Shown here piece by piece: positions 52,656 to 62,356 of a stretch of DNA of 64,000 nt. Origin of the DNA: Flavobacterium lipolyticum (GTDB taxonomy: Bacteria > Bacteroidota > Bacteroidia > Flavobacteriales > Flavobacteriaceae). Position numbers and translations under genes: made by a program. A model generated the notes under the pieces. The model searched no databases. It was not told the origin of the DNA and was given only the letters and a program-made list of their open reading frames with translations. The first letter of the stretch is position 1, and every line of letters begins with the position of its first letter. The DNA lies in contig NZ_JAJJMN010000001.1 of the NCBI RefSeq assembly GCF_020905335.1, forward strand, positions 930,001 to 994,000, given 5' to 3'.

Positions 52656-53874
52656 ATTCATCTTACTTCTATTTTTTGCAAACCTTTCTTTTGGGCAACA
52701 TCAGACTACCGGAAAAATAAAACCCGTTTCGGAGAAAGGTTTTCATGAAATTGTTTTATCTCCCGAAATTAGATCTTATTCCAAACAAGATCTTAGTGAC
52801 ATCAGATTATTTGACTCAAAAGGAAATGAGGTTCCGTATTTTATCCAGACTACTAAAAACAATAGGCTAAACACTTTTACAGAGTATACCATTATCTCAA
52901 AAACAGTCACTCCCAAAAAAAGCACCTCTATTATCATTGCAATTCCGTCTGCTAAAAACCACAATCAGATCTCCCTTTTTATCGCAAATTCCGATGCCGA
53001 AAAAAGATATACGGTTTCCGGAAGTGATGATCAAACAGAATGGTTCGGAATCTCCAATGCTCAAATTTTAGATGACTTAAGCAGTGCGTCAGAAACTAGT
53101 GTTATTAAAACGATATCATATCCTTTAAACACCTACCGTTACTTAAAGATTGATTTTGACGATCAAAAAACGCTTCCTGTTAACCTCTTAAAAGCCGGTA
53201 ATTTTACCAACCAGATTCATCAAAGACCTTTACAGGAAATCACTTCCGGCAAATCAACTGTGACAGAAAATCATTCAACGAAAGAAACACAAATTCATGT
53301 GCTTTTTGATGCCCCGCAAATCATCAACCAAATTTCATTTGAAATTACAAAACCCACTTATTACAGCCGTAAAGCTGTTTTATACAAAAAGGAAAAAAGA
53401 CAATTAAAGAGAAAATCAATAGAAATAGAAGATGAAATCGCAACTTTCGAATTAAATTCAGATGCAAAAAGCATCTTTACGATCTCGGAAATATTCGAAA
53501 AAGAGCTTTTTATAAAAATAGAAAACAACGACAATCAACCGCTATCCATCTTAAAAGTAAAATTCAATCAAAACCCGGTTTCGATAGTTGCTGAACTAAA
53601 CTCAAACGAAAATTATATTCTTAAAACCGGAAACAAATCCATGACCGCCCCGGAATATGACCTTTCTTCTTTTAAAAGTAGTATTGCCACCAATTTACCA
53701 CAAACGTTTATTTACGATATCCAGCAAAAAACGCCCCTAAAGAATCAAGCGAAAAACAAATCTTTTTGGCAGCAATCCTGGTTTATGTGGCTATGCATTT
53801 TGTTAGGAGGTACAACTATTTTATTTTTCACAACCAGCCTTATAAAAGATTTGAAAAAGAAAAATGAGCAGTAA
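52642..53874 (+). CDS. DUF3999-family exported protein
   Basis: The 410-residue protein has a signal peptide (MKLTKFILLLFFANLSFGQH), a beta-rich extracytoplasmic region with a discoidin-like stretch (ISKTVTPKKSTSIIIAIPSA) and a C-terminal membrane anchor (about 382-402; WFMWLCILLGGTTILFFTTS). ATG 52642 gives the signal peptide directly, so the upstream in-frame start is not used. Overlap with the DUF2339 gene suggests the two proteins work together. Confidence 0.88.
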   Translation: MKLTKFILLLFFANLSFGQHQTTGKIKPVSEKGFHEIVLSPEIRSYSKQDLSDIRLFDSKGNEVPYFIQTTKNNRLNTFTEYTIISKTVTPKKSTSIIIAIPSAKNHNQISLFIANSDAEKRYTVSGSDDQTEWFGISNAQILDDLSSASETSVIKTISYPLNTYRYLKIDFDDQKTLPVNLLKAGNFTNQIHQRPLQEITSGKSTVTENHSTKETQIHVLFDAPQIINQISFEITKPTYYSRKAVLYKKEKRQLKRKSIEIEDEIATFELNSDAKSIFTISEIFEKELFIKIENNDNQPLSILKVKFNQNPVSIVAELNSNENYILKTGNKSMTAPEYDLSSFKSSIATNLPQTFIYDIQQKTPLKNQAKNKSFWQQSWFMWLCILLGGTTILFFTTSLIKDLKKKNEQ

Positions 53875-53942
53875 AATTTACCCCCACTTTTAATTCCATT
53901 TTTCTGACTAAAGTAAGCTTTTGTTCTTTTTAGACTAAACGA

Positions 53943-53983
53943 AATCAAAAAATAGAACGAAATTTCGTTCTTGTTTTTTGATT
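53943..53983 (+). terminator. terminator after DUF3999
   Basis: AGAACGAAATTTCGTTCT is a perfect palindrome at 53954-53971. It is extended by AATCAAAAAA/TTTTTTGATT and followed by a T-rich stretch. Confidence 0.75.
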
Positions 53984-54111
53984 ATCCTTAAAATCAATTC
54001 CAGAAAACACGCACCATACAACGATTAAACGAAGATTCACAAATGTTAACAAAATAGATTTTCAGAAACCATAAATAATTGTATTTTTACGGTTCAAAAT
54101 TCAGAAAATAA

Positions 54112-54879
54112 ATGGGCAAAATCATTGCGATTGCTAATCAAAAAGGAGGCGTTGGAAAGACTACAACATCTGTAAATCTTGCAGCCTCATTAGGCGTTTT
54201 AGAAAAGAAAGTATTGTTGATCGATGCTGATCCACAAGCCAATGCTACATCTGGCCTTGGGATTGACGTAGAATCAGTTGAAGCCGGAACTTATCAAATC
54301 CTGGAACACAGTATAACACCAAAAGAAGCCGTTTTAAAATGTACAGCTCCAAATGTTGATGTGATACCTGCACACATTGACCTTGTTGCCATCGAAATCG
54401 AATTGGTTGACAAAGAAAACAGAGAGTATATGCTTAAAAAAGCGTTAGAAAGCGTAAAAGACGAATATGACTTTATCATTATCGACTGTGCTCCTTCTCT
54501 AGGTTTATTAACCTTGAATGCTTTAACAGCTGCTGATTCTGTGGTTATCCCAATCCAATGCGAATATTTTGCACTTGAAGGATTAGGAAAATTATTGAAC
54601 ACCATAAAAAGTATTCAAAAAATACACAACCCGGATCTTGACATCGAAGGATTGTTACTAACCATGTACGATTCAAGATTGCGTTTGTCTAATCAGGTTG
54701 TAGAAGAAGTTCAAAAACACTTTAATGATATGGTTTTTGATACCGTTATTCAACGAAATGTTAAACTGAGCGAGGCACCAAGTTTTGGGGAAAGCATCAT
54801 TAATTATGACGCAACCAGTAAAGGAGCCGTTAATTACATTAACTTAGCTCAGGAGATTATAAAGAAAAACAGCAAATAG
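54112..54879 (+). CDS. parA: chromosome partitioning ATPase ParA (Soj)
   Basis: The 255-residue MinD/ParA ATPase has the deviant Walker A KGGVGKTT near residue 11, the switch I region DADPQANATSGLG and Walker B FIIIDCAPSLG. The short form without an N-terminal HTH is the chromosomal type. ParB follows 5 bases downstream. ParA moves ParB-parS complexes during origin segregation. I did not see a parS site in the window. Confidence 0.97.
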   Translation: MGKIIAIANQKGGVGKTTTSVNLAASLGVLEKKVLLIDADPQANATSGLGIDVESVEAGTYQILEHSITPKEAVLKCTAPNVDVIPAHIDLVAIEIELVDKENREYMLKKALESVKDEYDFIIIDCAPSLGLLTLNALTAADSVVIPIQCEYFALEGLGKLLNTIKSIQKIHNPDLDIEGLLLTMYDSRLRLSNQVVEEVQKHFNDMVFDTVIQRNVKLSEAPSFGESIINYDATSKGAVNYINLAQEIIKKNSK

Positions 54880-54884
54880 TTTTT

Positions 54885-55787
54885 ATGACAAAAGCAATTA
54901 AAAAACAAGCCTTAGGAAGAGGATTATCAGCGTTATTAAAAGATCCGGAAAACGACATTACATCAGTAGAAGATAAAAATGCTGACAAGGTTGTTGGAAA
55001 TATCATTGAGCTTGAAATAAGTGCTATCGAAATAAATCCGTTTCAACCCCGAAGCAATTTTAATGAAGAATCGTTACGCGAATTAGCCACCTCTATTAAA
55101 GAACTTGGTGTAATTCAACCTATTACTGTTCGTAAATTAGATTTCAACAAATATCAGCTAATCTCAGGAGAGCGTCGTTTACGTGCTTCGACCATAGTAG
55201 GCTTAACACATGTTCCTGCCTATATTCGTATTGCCAACGACAACGAATCCTTGGTTATGGCCTTGGTGGAAAACATCCAGCGTCATGACTTAGATCCGAT
55301 TGAGATCGCACTTTCCTACCAACGTCTGATTGACGAAATTCAACTGACACAGGAGCAAATGAGTGAGCGTGTTGGAAAAAAACGCTCTACAATTGCCAAT
55401 TATTTACGTCTTTTAAAACTGGATCCGATCATTCAAACAGGTATCCGTGACGGTTTTATCAGTATGGGGCACGGCAGAGCAATCATTAATATTGAAGACT
55501 TAGACATTCAGACTGATATCTACCAAAAAATAGTAAGTCAGAATTTATCTGTTCGTGAAACCGAAACTCTGGTAAAAAACTATCACGAAAGTTTAAAACC
55601 AAAAGCAGAAGGAAAACCTAAAGCAGAGTCTTCTTTTGTGGTTAGAGAAACACAAAAAAACACTTTCAACGATTATTTTGGTTCGAAAGTTGATATAAAA
55701 GTCGCCGGTACGGGTAAAGGAAAAATCACCATTCCATTTGATTCTGAAGCCGACTTTAACAGAATAATAAAATTAATCAACGGATAG
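54885..55787 (+). CDS. parB: chromosome partitioning protein ParB (Spo0J)
   Basis: The 300-residue protein starts MTKAIKKQALGRGLSALL, the usual ParA-interacting segment. The ParB/CTPase domain carries NPFQPR (about 52-57), GERRLRA (about 97) and ENIQRHDL (about 131), then an HTH near 160-185 and a C-terminal dimer domain. ParB clamps parS-containing DNA using CTP. The gene ends in a TAGTG overlap with the next gene. Confidence 0.97.
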   Translation: MTKAIKKQALGRGLSALLKDPENDITSVEDKNADKVVGNIIELEISAIEINPFQPRSNFNEESLRELATSIKELGVIQPITVRKLDFNKYQLISGERRLRASTIVGLTHVPAYIRIANDNESLVMALVENIQRHDLDPIEIALSYQRLIDEIQLTQEQMSERVGKKRSTIANYLRLLKLDPIIQTGIRDGFISMGHGRAIINIEDLDIQTDIYQKIVSQNLSVRETETLVKNYHESLKPKAEGKPKAESSFVVRETQKNTFNDYFGSKVDIKVAGTGKGKITIPFDSEADFNRIIKLING

Positions 55788-56347
55788 TGAATAAAATTGT
55801 CCCCATAAGCCTATTGTTCTTTCTCATAGGAACCGTTTCTCTTTTTGCCCAGGTAAAAAAAGACACGGTTTTGGTTGTTAAAGACACTAGCAAATTGCAG
55901 GAAATCGATCCGCTTACACCTGCAAAAGCAGCATTCTACTCGGCAATCTTACCGGGTTTAGGTCAGGCATACAATAAAAAGTACTGGAAAATCCCTTTGG
56001 TCTACGGAGCGATTGGTACGAGTTTATACTTCTATCTTGACAATAACAAAAAATACCACGATTATCGCGAAGCCTACAAACGAAGACTGGAAGGCTACAA
56101 TGACGATAAATATAAATTCCTGGACGACAGCAGACTTATTGCCGGTCAGAAATTTTATCAGCGAAACAGAGATTTATCACTATTATTTGTCGTTGGTTTT
56201 TATGCCTTAAACATTATCGACGCCAACGTTGACGCTGCATTGATTCAGTTTAACGTAAACGAAAGATTATCATTGCGCCCGGAAATTTACCCTGACGCTG
56301 TAACTTTCAGACCAAATGTTGGACTAACTTTTAATTACCACTTTTAA
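55787..56347 (+). CDS. DUF5683 envelope protein
   Basis: This 186-residue protein starts at GTG overlapping the parB stop by one base. It has a signal peptide (ending FAQ, about 22), then the DUF5683 core AAFYSAILPGLGQAYNKKYW with the membrane segment YGAIGTSLYFYL, and a C-terminal strand ending GLTFNYHF. It is regularly found behind parAB and before dapB/lepB in flavobacteria; its function is unknown. Confidence 0.88.
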   Translation: MNKIVPISLLFFLIGTVSLFAQVKKDTVLVVKDTSKLQEIDPLTPAKAAFYSAILPGLGQAYNKKYWKIPLVYGAIGTSLYFYLDNNKKYHDYREAYKRRLEGYNDDKYKFLDDSRLIAGQKFYQRNRDLSLLFVVGFYALNIIDANVDAALIQFNVNERLSLRPEIYPDAVTFRPNVGLTFNYHF

Positions 56348-56387
56348 ATAACTCCGGTTACTTGAATTTTAAAAAAAAATACACGAA

Positions 56388-57089
56388 ATGAAAATTGCGC
56401 TTTTAGGATACGGAAAAATGGGTAAAGTAATCGAGCGAATTGCTTTGGAAAGAGGTCATGAAATTGTTTTGAAAAAAGACGAATTCAGTACTTATGACGG
56501 ACTTTCAACAGCCGATGTCGCGATCGATTTCAGCGTCCCTACTGCTGCCGTTGACAATATCTCCAATTGCTTTCATGCTAATGTACCTGTAGTTTCAGGA
56601 ACTACAGGATGGTTAGAACACTATGACGAAATGATATCGCTTTGCAACGAAAAGAAGGGCGCTTTTATTTCGAGCTCTAACTTTAGTTTAGGGGTTAATA
56701 TTTTCTTCGAACTGAACGAATACTTAGCTAAAATCATGTCTCAACTGGATTCGTATAAAGTTACGATGGAAGAAATTCATCATACACAAAAACTGGATGC
56801 TCCAAGTGGTACGGCAATTTCTTTAGCCAAAGGAGTTATCGAAAACAGCCAATACACCAATTGGACTCTAGACGAAGCACAAAACAACGAAATTCATATT
56901 GAAGCTAAAAGAATTGGCGAAGTACCAGGAACTCATACTGTAACCTACGACTCCCCTGTAGATAGCATCGAATTAAAACACACTGCACACAACCGCGAAG
57001 GGTTTGCTCTTGGAGCGGTAATCGCAGCAGAGTGGCTTGCCGGAAAAACAGGAATCTATTCTATGAAAGACGTATTAAATTTAAAATAA
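56388..57089 (+). CDS. dapB: 4-hydroxy-tetrahydrodipicolinate reductase
   Basis: The 233-residue protein has an N-terminal nucleotide-binding motif (LLGYGKMGKVIERIA), VSGTTGW, and the catalytic segment EEIHHTQKLDAPSGTA with the catalytic His and the substrate-binding Lys/Ser-Gly-Thr. It catalyses the NAD(P)H-dependent reduction step of lysine and diaminopimelate synthesis. It is shorter than the E. coli enzyme but normal for Bacteroidota. Confidence 0.96.
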   Translation: MKIALLGYGKMGKVIERIALERGHEIVLKKDEFSTYDGLSTADVAIDFSVPTAAVDNISNCFHANVPVVSGTTGWLEHYDEMISLCNEKKGAFISSSNFSLGVNIFFELNEYLAKIMSQLDSYKVTMEEIHHTQKLDAPSGTAISLAKGVIENSQYTNWTLDEAQNNEIHIEAKRIGEVPGTHTVTYDSPVDSIELKHTAHNREGFALGAVIAAEWLAGKTGIYSMKDVLNLK

Positions 57090-57155
57090 ACCGTTATGAA
57101 GGTTTAGGTAAAATTTCAAATTAAGTCCCGAACCTAAAACTTTAAATAAAATATT

Positions 57156-58709
57156 ATGACACTATATCTTTGGTTTGTATTTTTCTTAGCCGTTCAGGTT
57201 ATTCATTTTATCGGAACCTGGAAATTATATCAGGCTGCCGGAAGAAAAAGCTGGGAAGCTGCGATTCCGGTATACAATTCAATCGTTTTAATGAAAATAA
57301 TCAGCCGCCCAACCTGGTGGACTTTATTGCTTTTCATTCCTATTATTAACCTGATTATGTTTCCGGTGGTTTGGGTAGAGACTTTAAGAACGTTTGGCAA
57401 AAAAACAACTTTAGATACTCTTCTAGGTATTTTCACTTTAGGCTTCTATATCTATTATGTTAACTACACTCAAAAATTAGTGTACAACGCTGACAGAAAA
57501 TTAACTTCTGAAAATAAAGCAGGAGACACCCTGAGTTCTTTACTTTTTGCCGTTATTGTAGCAACATTGGTACATACTTATTTAGTACAGCCTTATACAA
57601 TTCCTACTTCTTCTTTAGAAAAATCTTTATTGATTGGGGATTTCCTGTTTGTAAGTAAAGTAAATTACGGTCCAAGAGTCCCTATGACTACGGTTGCATT
57701 ACCAATGGTACATGACTCTATTCCGTTTGTAAAACAAAAATCCTATTTGAAATGGCCACAATTGCCTTATTTCAGATTGCCTGCTTTAGAAAAAATAAAA
57801 CGAACTGATATTGTCGTTTTCAACTGGCCGGTAGATACGGTTCACTATTTTTACGAACCAAAAGGAAGACCGGGTGTCATCAAACCAATTGATAAAAAAT
57901 CAAATTACGTAAAAAGATGCGTAGGTATTCCGGGAGACAGCTTATCGATTAAAGATGGATTTGTTTTCATTAACGGAAAAAAATTAGTTTTACCGGAAAG
58001 AGCAAAACCGCAATATTCTTATTCAGTAGCCATAGACCCAAAAATCCCTATTGATTTTGAATCTTTGGTAAGAGAGCTTGATATTACAGACGGGGCAGGA
58101 TTTAAAAGCGAAAAAAGAGACACTCTTTATTTCAGAGCTTTAACAGAGGCAAGTGCAGAACGTCTAAAAAACACTCCTGGCATTACTGCCGTTACAAGAG
58201 AAATTGACCACGGAAATGACAACGCTATTTTCCCGCACATCAACAAATGGAATCAGGATAATTTTGGTCCGATTTATATTCCGGAAGCAGGAAAAACAGT
58301 TGCTTTAACCAATGAATCATTACCATTTTACAAAGACATTATCACCACTTATGAAGGAAACACTTTGCAGCTGGATGGCTCTAAATTCTTAATCAATGGT
58401 AAACCTGCTACAACTTATACTTTTAAGCAGAATTACTATTGGATGATGGGAGACAACCGTCACAACTCTGAAGACAGCCGCTACTGGGGTTATGTTCCTG
58501 AAAATCACATTGTAGGAAAACCGGTTTTCATCTGGATGAGCTGGGATACTAATGGTAAAGGAATCAACAAAATTCGTTGGAGCAGAGTTTTCACAACTGT
58601 TGATGGTGAAGGCCAACCACAATCTTACTTTAAGTATTTCCTGTTTATTCTTGCAGCCTACTTTGTTGGAGAATATTTCTGGAGAAAAAGAAAACAAAAC
58701 AAAGCATAA
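57156..58709 (+). CDS. lepB: signal peptidase I, long Bacteroidota form
   Basis: The 517-residue protein has an N-terminal membrane domain (about 1-105; four helices, DUF5684-like), a second anchor near 128-145, and a catalytic region. The latter has the nucleophile Ser in QPYTIPTSSLEKSLLIGDFL, the Lys base in KRCVGIPGDSLSIKDG and the box MGDNRHNSEDSRYWG. A large insert (about 300-410) separates the conserved boxes. It removes signal peptides at the cytoplasmic membrane. It is about 200 residues longer than E. coli LepB. Confidence 0.95.
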   Translation: MTLYLWFVFFLAVQVIHFIGTWKLYQAAGRKSWEAAIPVYNSIVLMKIISRPTWWTLLLFIPIINLIMFPVVWVETLRTFGKKTTLDTLLGIFTLGFYIYYVNYTQKLVYNADRKLTSENKAGDTLSSLLFAVIVATLVHTYLVQPYTIPTSSLEKSLLIGDFLFVSKVNYGPRVPMTTVALPMVHDSIPFVKQKSYLKWPQLPYFRLPALEKIKRTDIVVFNWPVDTVHYFYEPKGRPGVIKPIDKKSNYVKRCVGIPGDSLSIKDGFVFINGKKLVLPERAKPQYSYSVAIDPKIPIDFESLVRELDITDGAGFKSEKRDTLYFRALTEASAERLKNTPGITAVTREIDHGNDNAIFPHINKWNQDNFGPIYIPEAGKTVALTNESLPFYKDIITTYEGNTLQLDGSKFLINGKPATTYTFKQNYYWMMGDNRHNSEDSRYWGYVPENHIVGKPVFIWMSWDTNGKGINKIRWSRVFTTVDGEGQPQSYFKYFLFILAAYFVGEYFWRKRKQNKA

Positions 58710-58730
58710 ATAAAAAAAGTTATTTTTGTG

Positions 58731-58779
58731 TCAGGTTTCAAGTTTCAGGTTCACTCACAACCTGAAACTTGAAACCTGA
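58731..58779. repeat. perfect 21-bp inverted repeat
   Basis: Arms beginning TCAGGTTTCAAGTTTCAGGT (58731-58751) and AACCTGAAACTTGAAACCTG (58759-58779) pair perfectly around CACTCAC. Only a short T run follows. It may terminate lepB transcription, but the GTTTCA periodicity looks like a mobile intergenic palindrome. Confidence 0.75.
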
Positions 58780-58799
58780 AACTTTTAAAGCAATTAAAA

Positions 58800-59417
58800 A
58801 TGAACTCTCTATTACTTCCTACTTATTTTCCATCGATCAGCCACTTTGCAGTTATGGCACAATCTGAAAATATTACTTTTGAAATGGAAGATAATTTCCA
58901 GAAACAAACTAACAGAAACCGCACCTACATCTATAGCCCGAACGGAATTCAGCTACTAAATATCCCGGTTAAACATTCGAAATCAGCTCATCAGAAGACA
59001 AAAGATGTTTTAATCGAGAATGAATTTGACTGGCAAAAACAGCATTTCAAATCGTTGGAAGCCGCTTACAGAAGTTCTCCTTTTTTTGAGTTTTTTGAAG
59101 ATGATATTCGTCCTGTTTTTGAAAAGCAGCACACTTTTTTAATGGATTTGAATCTGGAAGTTCTGGACATCACTACCAAGTGCCTGCGCATGAAATTAGC
59201 GTTCGGCAAAACCACAGAGTATTTTCATGAGGCAGAAAATATCTCCGATTTCAGAGTTTTGGCTAACGGGAAAAAAGACCTTAATTCATTCGAAAAGTAC
59301 ACTCAGGTTTTTGACGACAAACATGGTTTTATCAACAATTTAAGTGTTTTGGATTTACTTTTTAATGAGGGTAAGTTTGCTATGGATTATTTGAAAACAC
59401 AAAAACTACTGGTTTAA
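58800..59417 (+). CDS. WbqC-family protein
   Basis: This 205-residue cytoplasmic protein matches the WbqC family: MNSLLLPTYFPSISHFAVMA, NRTYIYSPNGIQLLNIPV, and the helix DWQKQHFKSLEAAYRSSPFF. WbqC members occur in polysaccharide biosynthesis loci, but here the gene follows lepB, a common flavobacterial order. The biochemical role is not established. Confidence 0.88.
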   Translation: MNSLLLPTYFPSISHFAVMAQSENITFEMEDNFQKQTNRNRTYIYSPNGIQLLNIPVKHSKSAHQKTKDVLIENEFDWQKQHFKSLEAAYRSSPFFEFFEDDIRPVFEKQHTFLMDLNLEVLDITTKCLRMKLAFGKTTEYFHEAENISDFRVLANGKKDLNSFEKYTQVFDDKHGFINNLSVLDLLFNEGKFAMDYLKTQKLLV

Positions 59418-59419
59418 TA

Positions 59420-59541
59420 TTTAACCGCAAAGCACGCAAGGATTTACGCAAAGTTCGCAAAGTTGATTATCATCACTTTGCGAACTTTGCGGTTTTATAG
59501 AATCTTTGCCATTAAAAATCCTTGCGTGCTTTGCGGTTAAA
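59420..59541. repeat. nested inverted repeat (26-bp outer and 16-bp inner arms)
   Basis: The outer arm TTTAACCGCAAAGCACGCAA (continuing GGATTT; 59420-59445) is the exact complement of 59516-59541. Inside, CGCAAAGTTCGCAAAG (59447-59462) pairs with CTTTGCGAACTTTGCG (59476-59491). It lies between converging genes and resembles REP-like intergenic palindromes of flavobacteria. Confidence 0.85.
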
Positions 59542-59574
59542 CTCATTAAGAAAAACTCACCACTCCTTTTCTTT

Positions 59575-60885
59575 TTAATTTATTTCGGCCTTATCGTTAA
59601 GTGCTTTTAAGTCGAGCCATCTTGATAATGTTTCCATGATTCGTTTTTTATCGTTCTCCGGAAAATCTTTTACTCTCGTGGTGTGACTCCCCCCGGGAAG
59701 AACCATTTTTAATGCATCTAATTTGGAATCTGGTGTTGGAGCACACGAGTACCAGGTGTCGTAACCGCCGTAGATGTACAAAATTTTATTGCCTTTATTC
59801 TCTACATATTTTCGCACTTCTTTGATGTATTTCGGATTGTATTTTATCACTACTCCTTTAGGTGCAAATCGATCATTGGAAGTACTTTTTACCACTTGAA
59901 GCAAATCGGCAACCGGAGAAAAATCAAAACCATAGTATCCCAATTCTTTTAAATGCTGATAATAGGATGGCAAATAATGAAAATACATCTTATCGTTATA
60001 AGTTCTTACGCCTGAAACCTCATCCAAATAGGCAAACAGCTCTTTCGGGCTCGCCGTTACTGACGGTATAGCCTCGCATTTTCCTCCCCATTGCCAAAAA
60101 GAAAAAGGAAATTCTAAAACCGCATATTCTAATGCCTCAGCGAAAGGTACTTCGGTAAAAGTCATTTTCTTTCCTTCTGCATATTGTTTAAACTCCTTTA
60201 AAACGGCTTCTCTATTTTCTAAAACTGCTCTTTGAAAGGCTGTAATTTTAGCCCTGCATTCTGCTGTCCCCACTGTTTTAGTATGCTCTACTGTTCGGGG
60301 ATCTTCCTGGGTATTAATTAACGGTGCTACATAAGGCATTGCCACATCCACATCATCTGGATATTTTGATTTGTAAATCAAAGCCGTTTCACCGCCTTTG
60401 CTTATTCCGGTCGAAATCCATTTTCCGGTATACAACTGCTTCAGTTTTGTTACAAGATTGTGATAGTCGGCGATAGCCTGATCGTTTGTTAAATATTCCC
60501 ACGGAAGTGGTTCCGGTCGCGACTTTCCATAAAAGCGGTATTCGACTGCAATCTGATTAGCGTTTAACAGTTTACTCACCTCACTTTTGATATTATTGGT
60601 ATTGTAACCATGAGTTTCAATAACCATTGGGTTATTAAAATTCAGATGCGAGAGGTAAACATAATGCTTGAAAGTTCCTTTTTGCGGATTTTTATGATCT
60701 AAAGGTTCATCTAGAATCAATTGGTACGACTCTGCATAACCTTCTAAATTTTCTATCGTTGTGATTTCGGCTTTTGGAAACAATACCGTGAGCTTCTGAT
60801 ACAAATCTGATTTATTCTGCGCTGACACAAAATACGAACTCAGAACAACACACAGTAGCAATACTAAACGCTGTATACTTTTCAT
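59575..60885 (-). CDS. secreted serine peptidase, S37 (PS-10) family
   Basis: The 436-residue protein has a signal peptide (MKSIQRLVLLLCVVLSSYFV, ending SAQ). Its alpha/beta-hydrolase pattern matches tripeptidyl-aminopeptidase family S37: LDHKNPQKGTFKHYVYLSH, VEYRFYGKSRPEP, and nucleophile elbow STGISKGGETALIY (Ser about 166). The late segment YIYGGYDTWYSCAP carries the Asp and LPGGSHTTRVKDFP the His. It is probably a periplasmic or secreted aminopeptidase. Confidence 0.88.
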   Translation of the reverse strand: MKSIQRLVLLLCVVLSSYFVSAQNKSDLYQKLTVLFPKAEITTIENLEGYAESYQLILDEPLDHKNPQKGTFKHYVYLSHLNFNNPMVIETHGYNTNNIKSEVSKLLNANQIAVEYRFYGKSRPEPLPWEYLTNDQAIADYHNLVTKLKQLYTGKWISTGISKGGETALIYKSKYPDDVDVAMPYVAPLINTQEDPRTVEHTKTVGTAECRAKITAFQRAVLENREAVLKEFKQYAEGKKMTFTEVPFAEALEYAVLEFPFSFWQWGGKCEAIPSVTASPKELFAYLDEVSGVRTYNDKMYFHYLPSYYQHLKELGYYGFDFSPVADLLQVVKSTSNDRFAPKGVVIKYNPKYIKEVRKYVENKGNKILYIYGGYDTWYSCAPTPDSKLDALKMVLPGGSHTTRVKDFPENDKKRIMETLSRWLDLKALNDKAEIN

Positions 60886-61059
60886 TTTTTAAGTTTTAAT
60901 TGATCTTTAAAAATACAGGCATTACAACCCAAAATCCAATAGTATATTACCCTTAAATTATTCTATTTTATCTACTTTAAGTTAAAATACCACTATCCCA
61001 AAATATTGGCTTATTTTTAATCCAAAATAAAAAAAACAACTAACCTTAAAATAACAGCT

Positions 61060-62280
61060 ATGACCATTGGAGTTGGCGGATCTAACGCAATTGCAGAATT
61101 AGAAAAAATACAAAACATGACCCTGAATGTCAAGGCCATTCAGCCGGAGGAATATCAAATGCGTATTCAGAAAGCGGTGTCGCTTATGAAAACAGCAGGT
61201 TTTAAGTCCTTATTCGTGAACGCAGGAACCAATCTATACTATTTTACCGGAACCAAATGGAATCCCTCTGAAAGGATGGTTGGAGCCTTATTGTTTGAAG
61301 ACGGCAGCCTGGAATATATTGTTCCGAAATTTGAAGAAGGTACTTTTAGGAAATTCATGAAAATTGAAGGCCATTTAAATTGCTGGGAAGAGCATGAATC
61401 ACCAGCTGTTTTATTTGGAAAGATCCTGGAGACCAAAGGCATAAACAACGGTAAAATTGCACTGGACGAATCTGCCGGTTATTTTTTAGTTGATGCGATC
61501 GTAAAAGCCAATCCAAATTACGAATTCGAAAATTCCCAACCGGTTACAACTGGCTGTCGTATTCAGAAATCAGCCAATGAAATTGCAATCATCCAACAAG
61601 CCAAAGAAATTACGATGGTGGTTCAACGTGCCGCTGCACGCATTTTGTATCCGGGCATAAAAGCCGAAACGGTTGTCGATTTTATCAATCAGGCACATAT
61701 CAAAGCAGGAATTGCTTCAGGTTCTTATTTTTGTATTGTGTTGTTTGCCGATGACTCTCAATATCCTCATGGGGTTACTACTCCTCAGGATTTAAAAGAT
61801 AACGATGTTGTACTTATCGACACAGGCTGTCGTTTGGAAGGTTATCTGTCTGATATCACCCGAACTTATGTGTACGGTACTCCAACAGACGCACACATCA
61901 AAATATGGAATTTAGAAAAGGCCGCACAAAAAGCCGCTTTTGATGCCGCACAATTAGGGGCAACCTGCGGTTCGGTCGATGATGCGGCACGCAAAGTAAT
62001 TGCAGCAGGTGGTTTGAGTGCCGATTACGAATTGCCGGGCTTACCTCATCGCGTGGGTCATGGAACAGGATTAGATATTCACGAACATCCATATTTGGTA
62101 AGAGGCAATACTACTGTTCTGCAAGAAGGAATGGTAGTAAGTAACGAACCGATGCTTTGCATCCCGGGTCAATTCGGGATTCGTCATGAAGATCATTTTT
62201 ATATGACCGCTGAAGGCCCAAAATGGTTCACTACTCCAATGCACAGTATTGATAATCCGTTTGGCATTGACATCAATTAA
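61060..62280 (+). CDS. M24 metallopeptidase (Xaa-Pro aminopeptidase family)
   Basis: The 406-residue cytoplasmic protein has an N-terminal creatinase-like domain (about 25-170) and a C-terminal pita-bread domain. Metal ligands are visible in LIDTGCRLEGYLSDITRTY (two Asp), GHGTGLDIHEHP (His), NEPM (Glu) and IRHEDHF (Glu). It should cleave N-terminal residues ahead of proline. It is monocistronic, with a terminator shared with the converging gene. Confidence 0.92.
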   Translation: MTIGVGGSNAIAELEKIQNMTLNVKAIQPEEYQMRIQKAVSLMKTAGFKSLFVNAGTNLYYFTGTKWNPSERMVGALLFEDGSLEYIVPKFEEGTFRKFMKIEGHLNCWEEHESPAVLFGKILETKGINNGKIALDESAGYFLVDAIVKANPNYEFENSQPVTTGCRIQKSANEIAIIQQAKEITMVVQRAAARILYPGIKAETVVDFINQAHIKAGIASGSYFCIVLFADDSQYPHGVTTPQDLKDNDVVLIDTGCRLEGYLSDITRTYVYGTPTDAHIKIWNLEKAAQKAAFDAAQLGATCGSVDDAARKVIAAGGLSADYELPGLPHRVGHGTGLDIHEHPYLVRGNTTVLQEGMVVSNEPMLCIPGQFGIRHEDHFYMTAEGPKWFTTPMHSIDNPFGIDIN

Positions 62281-62306
62281 ACTGTATTTAATTTTAAAAA
62301 GCATAA

Positions 62307-62336
62307 AAAAAGGGAAACAATATCGTTTCCCTTTTC
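62307..62336. terminator. bidirectional terminator
   Basis: AAAAAGGGAAAC and GTTTCCCTTTT pair around AATATC, with T residues to the right and A residues to the left. It serves the rightward M24 gene and the leftward T9SS protein gene. Confidence 0.8.
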
Positions 62337-62356
62337 TTCTTTACAAACCAAATTAT

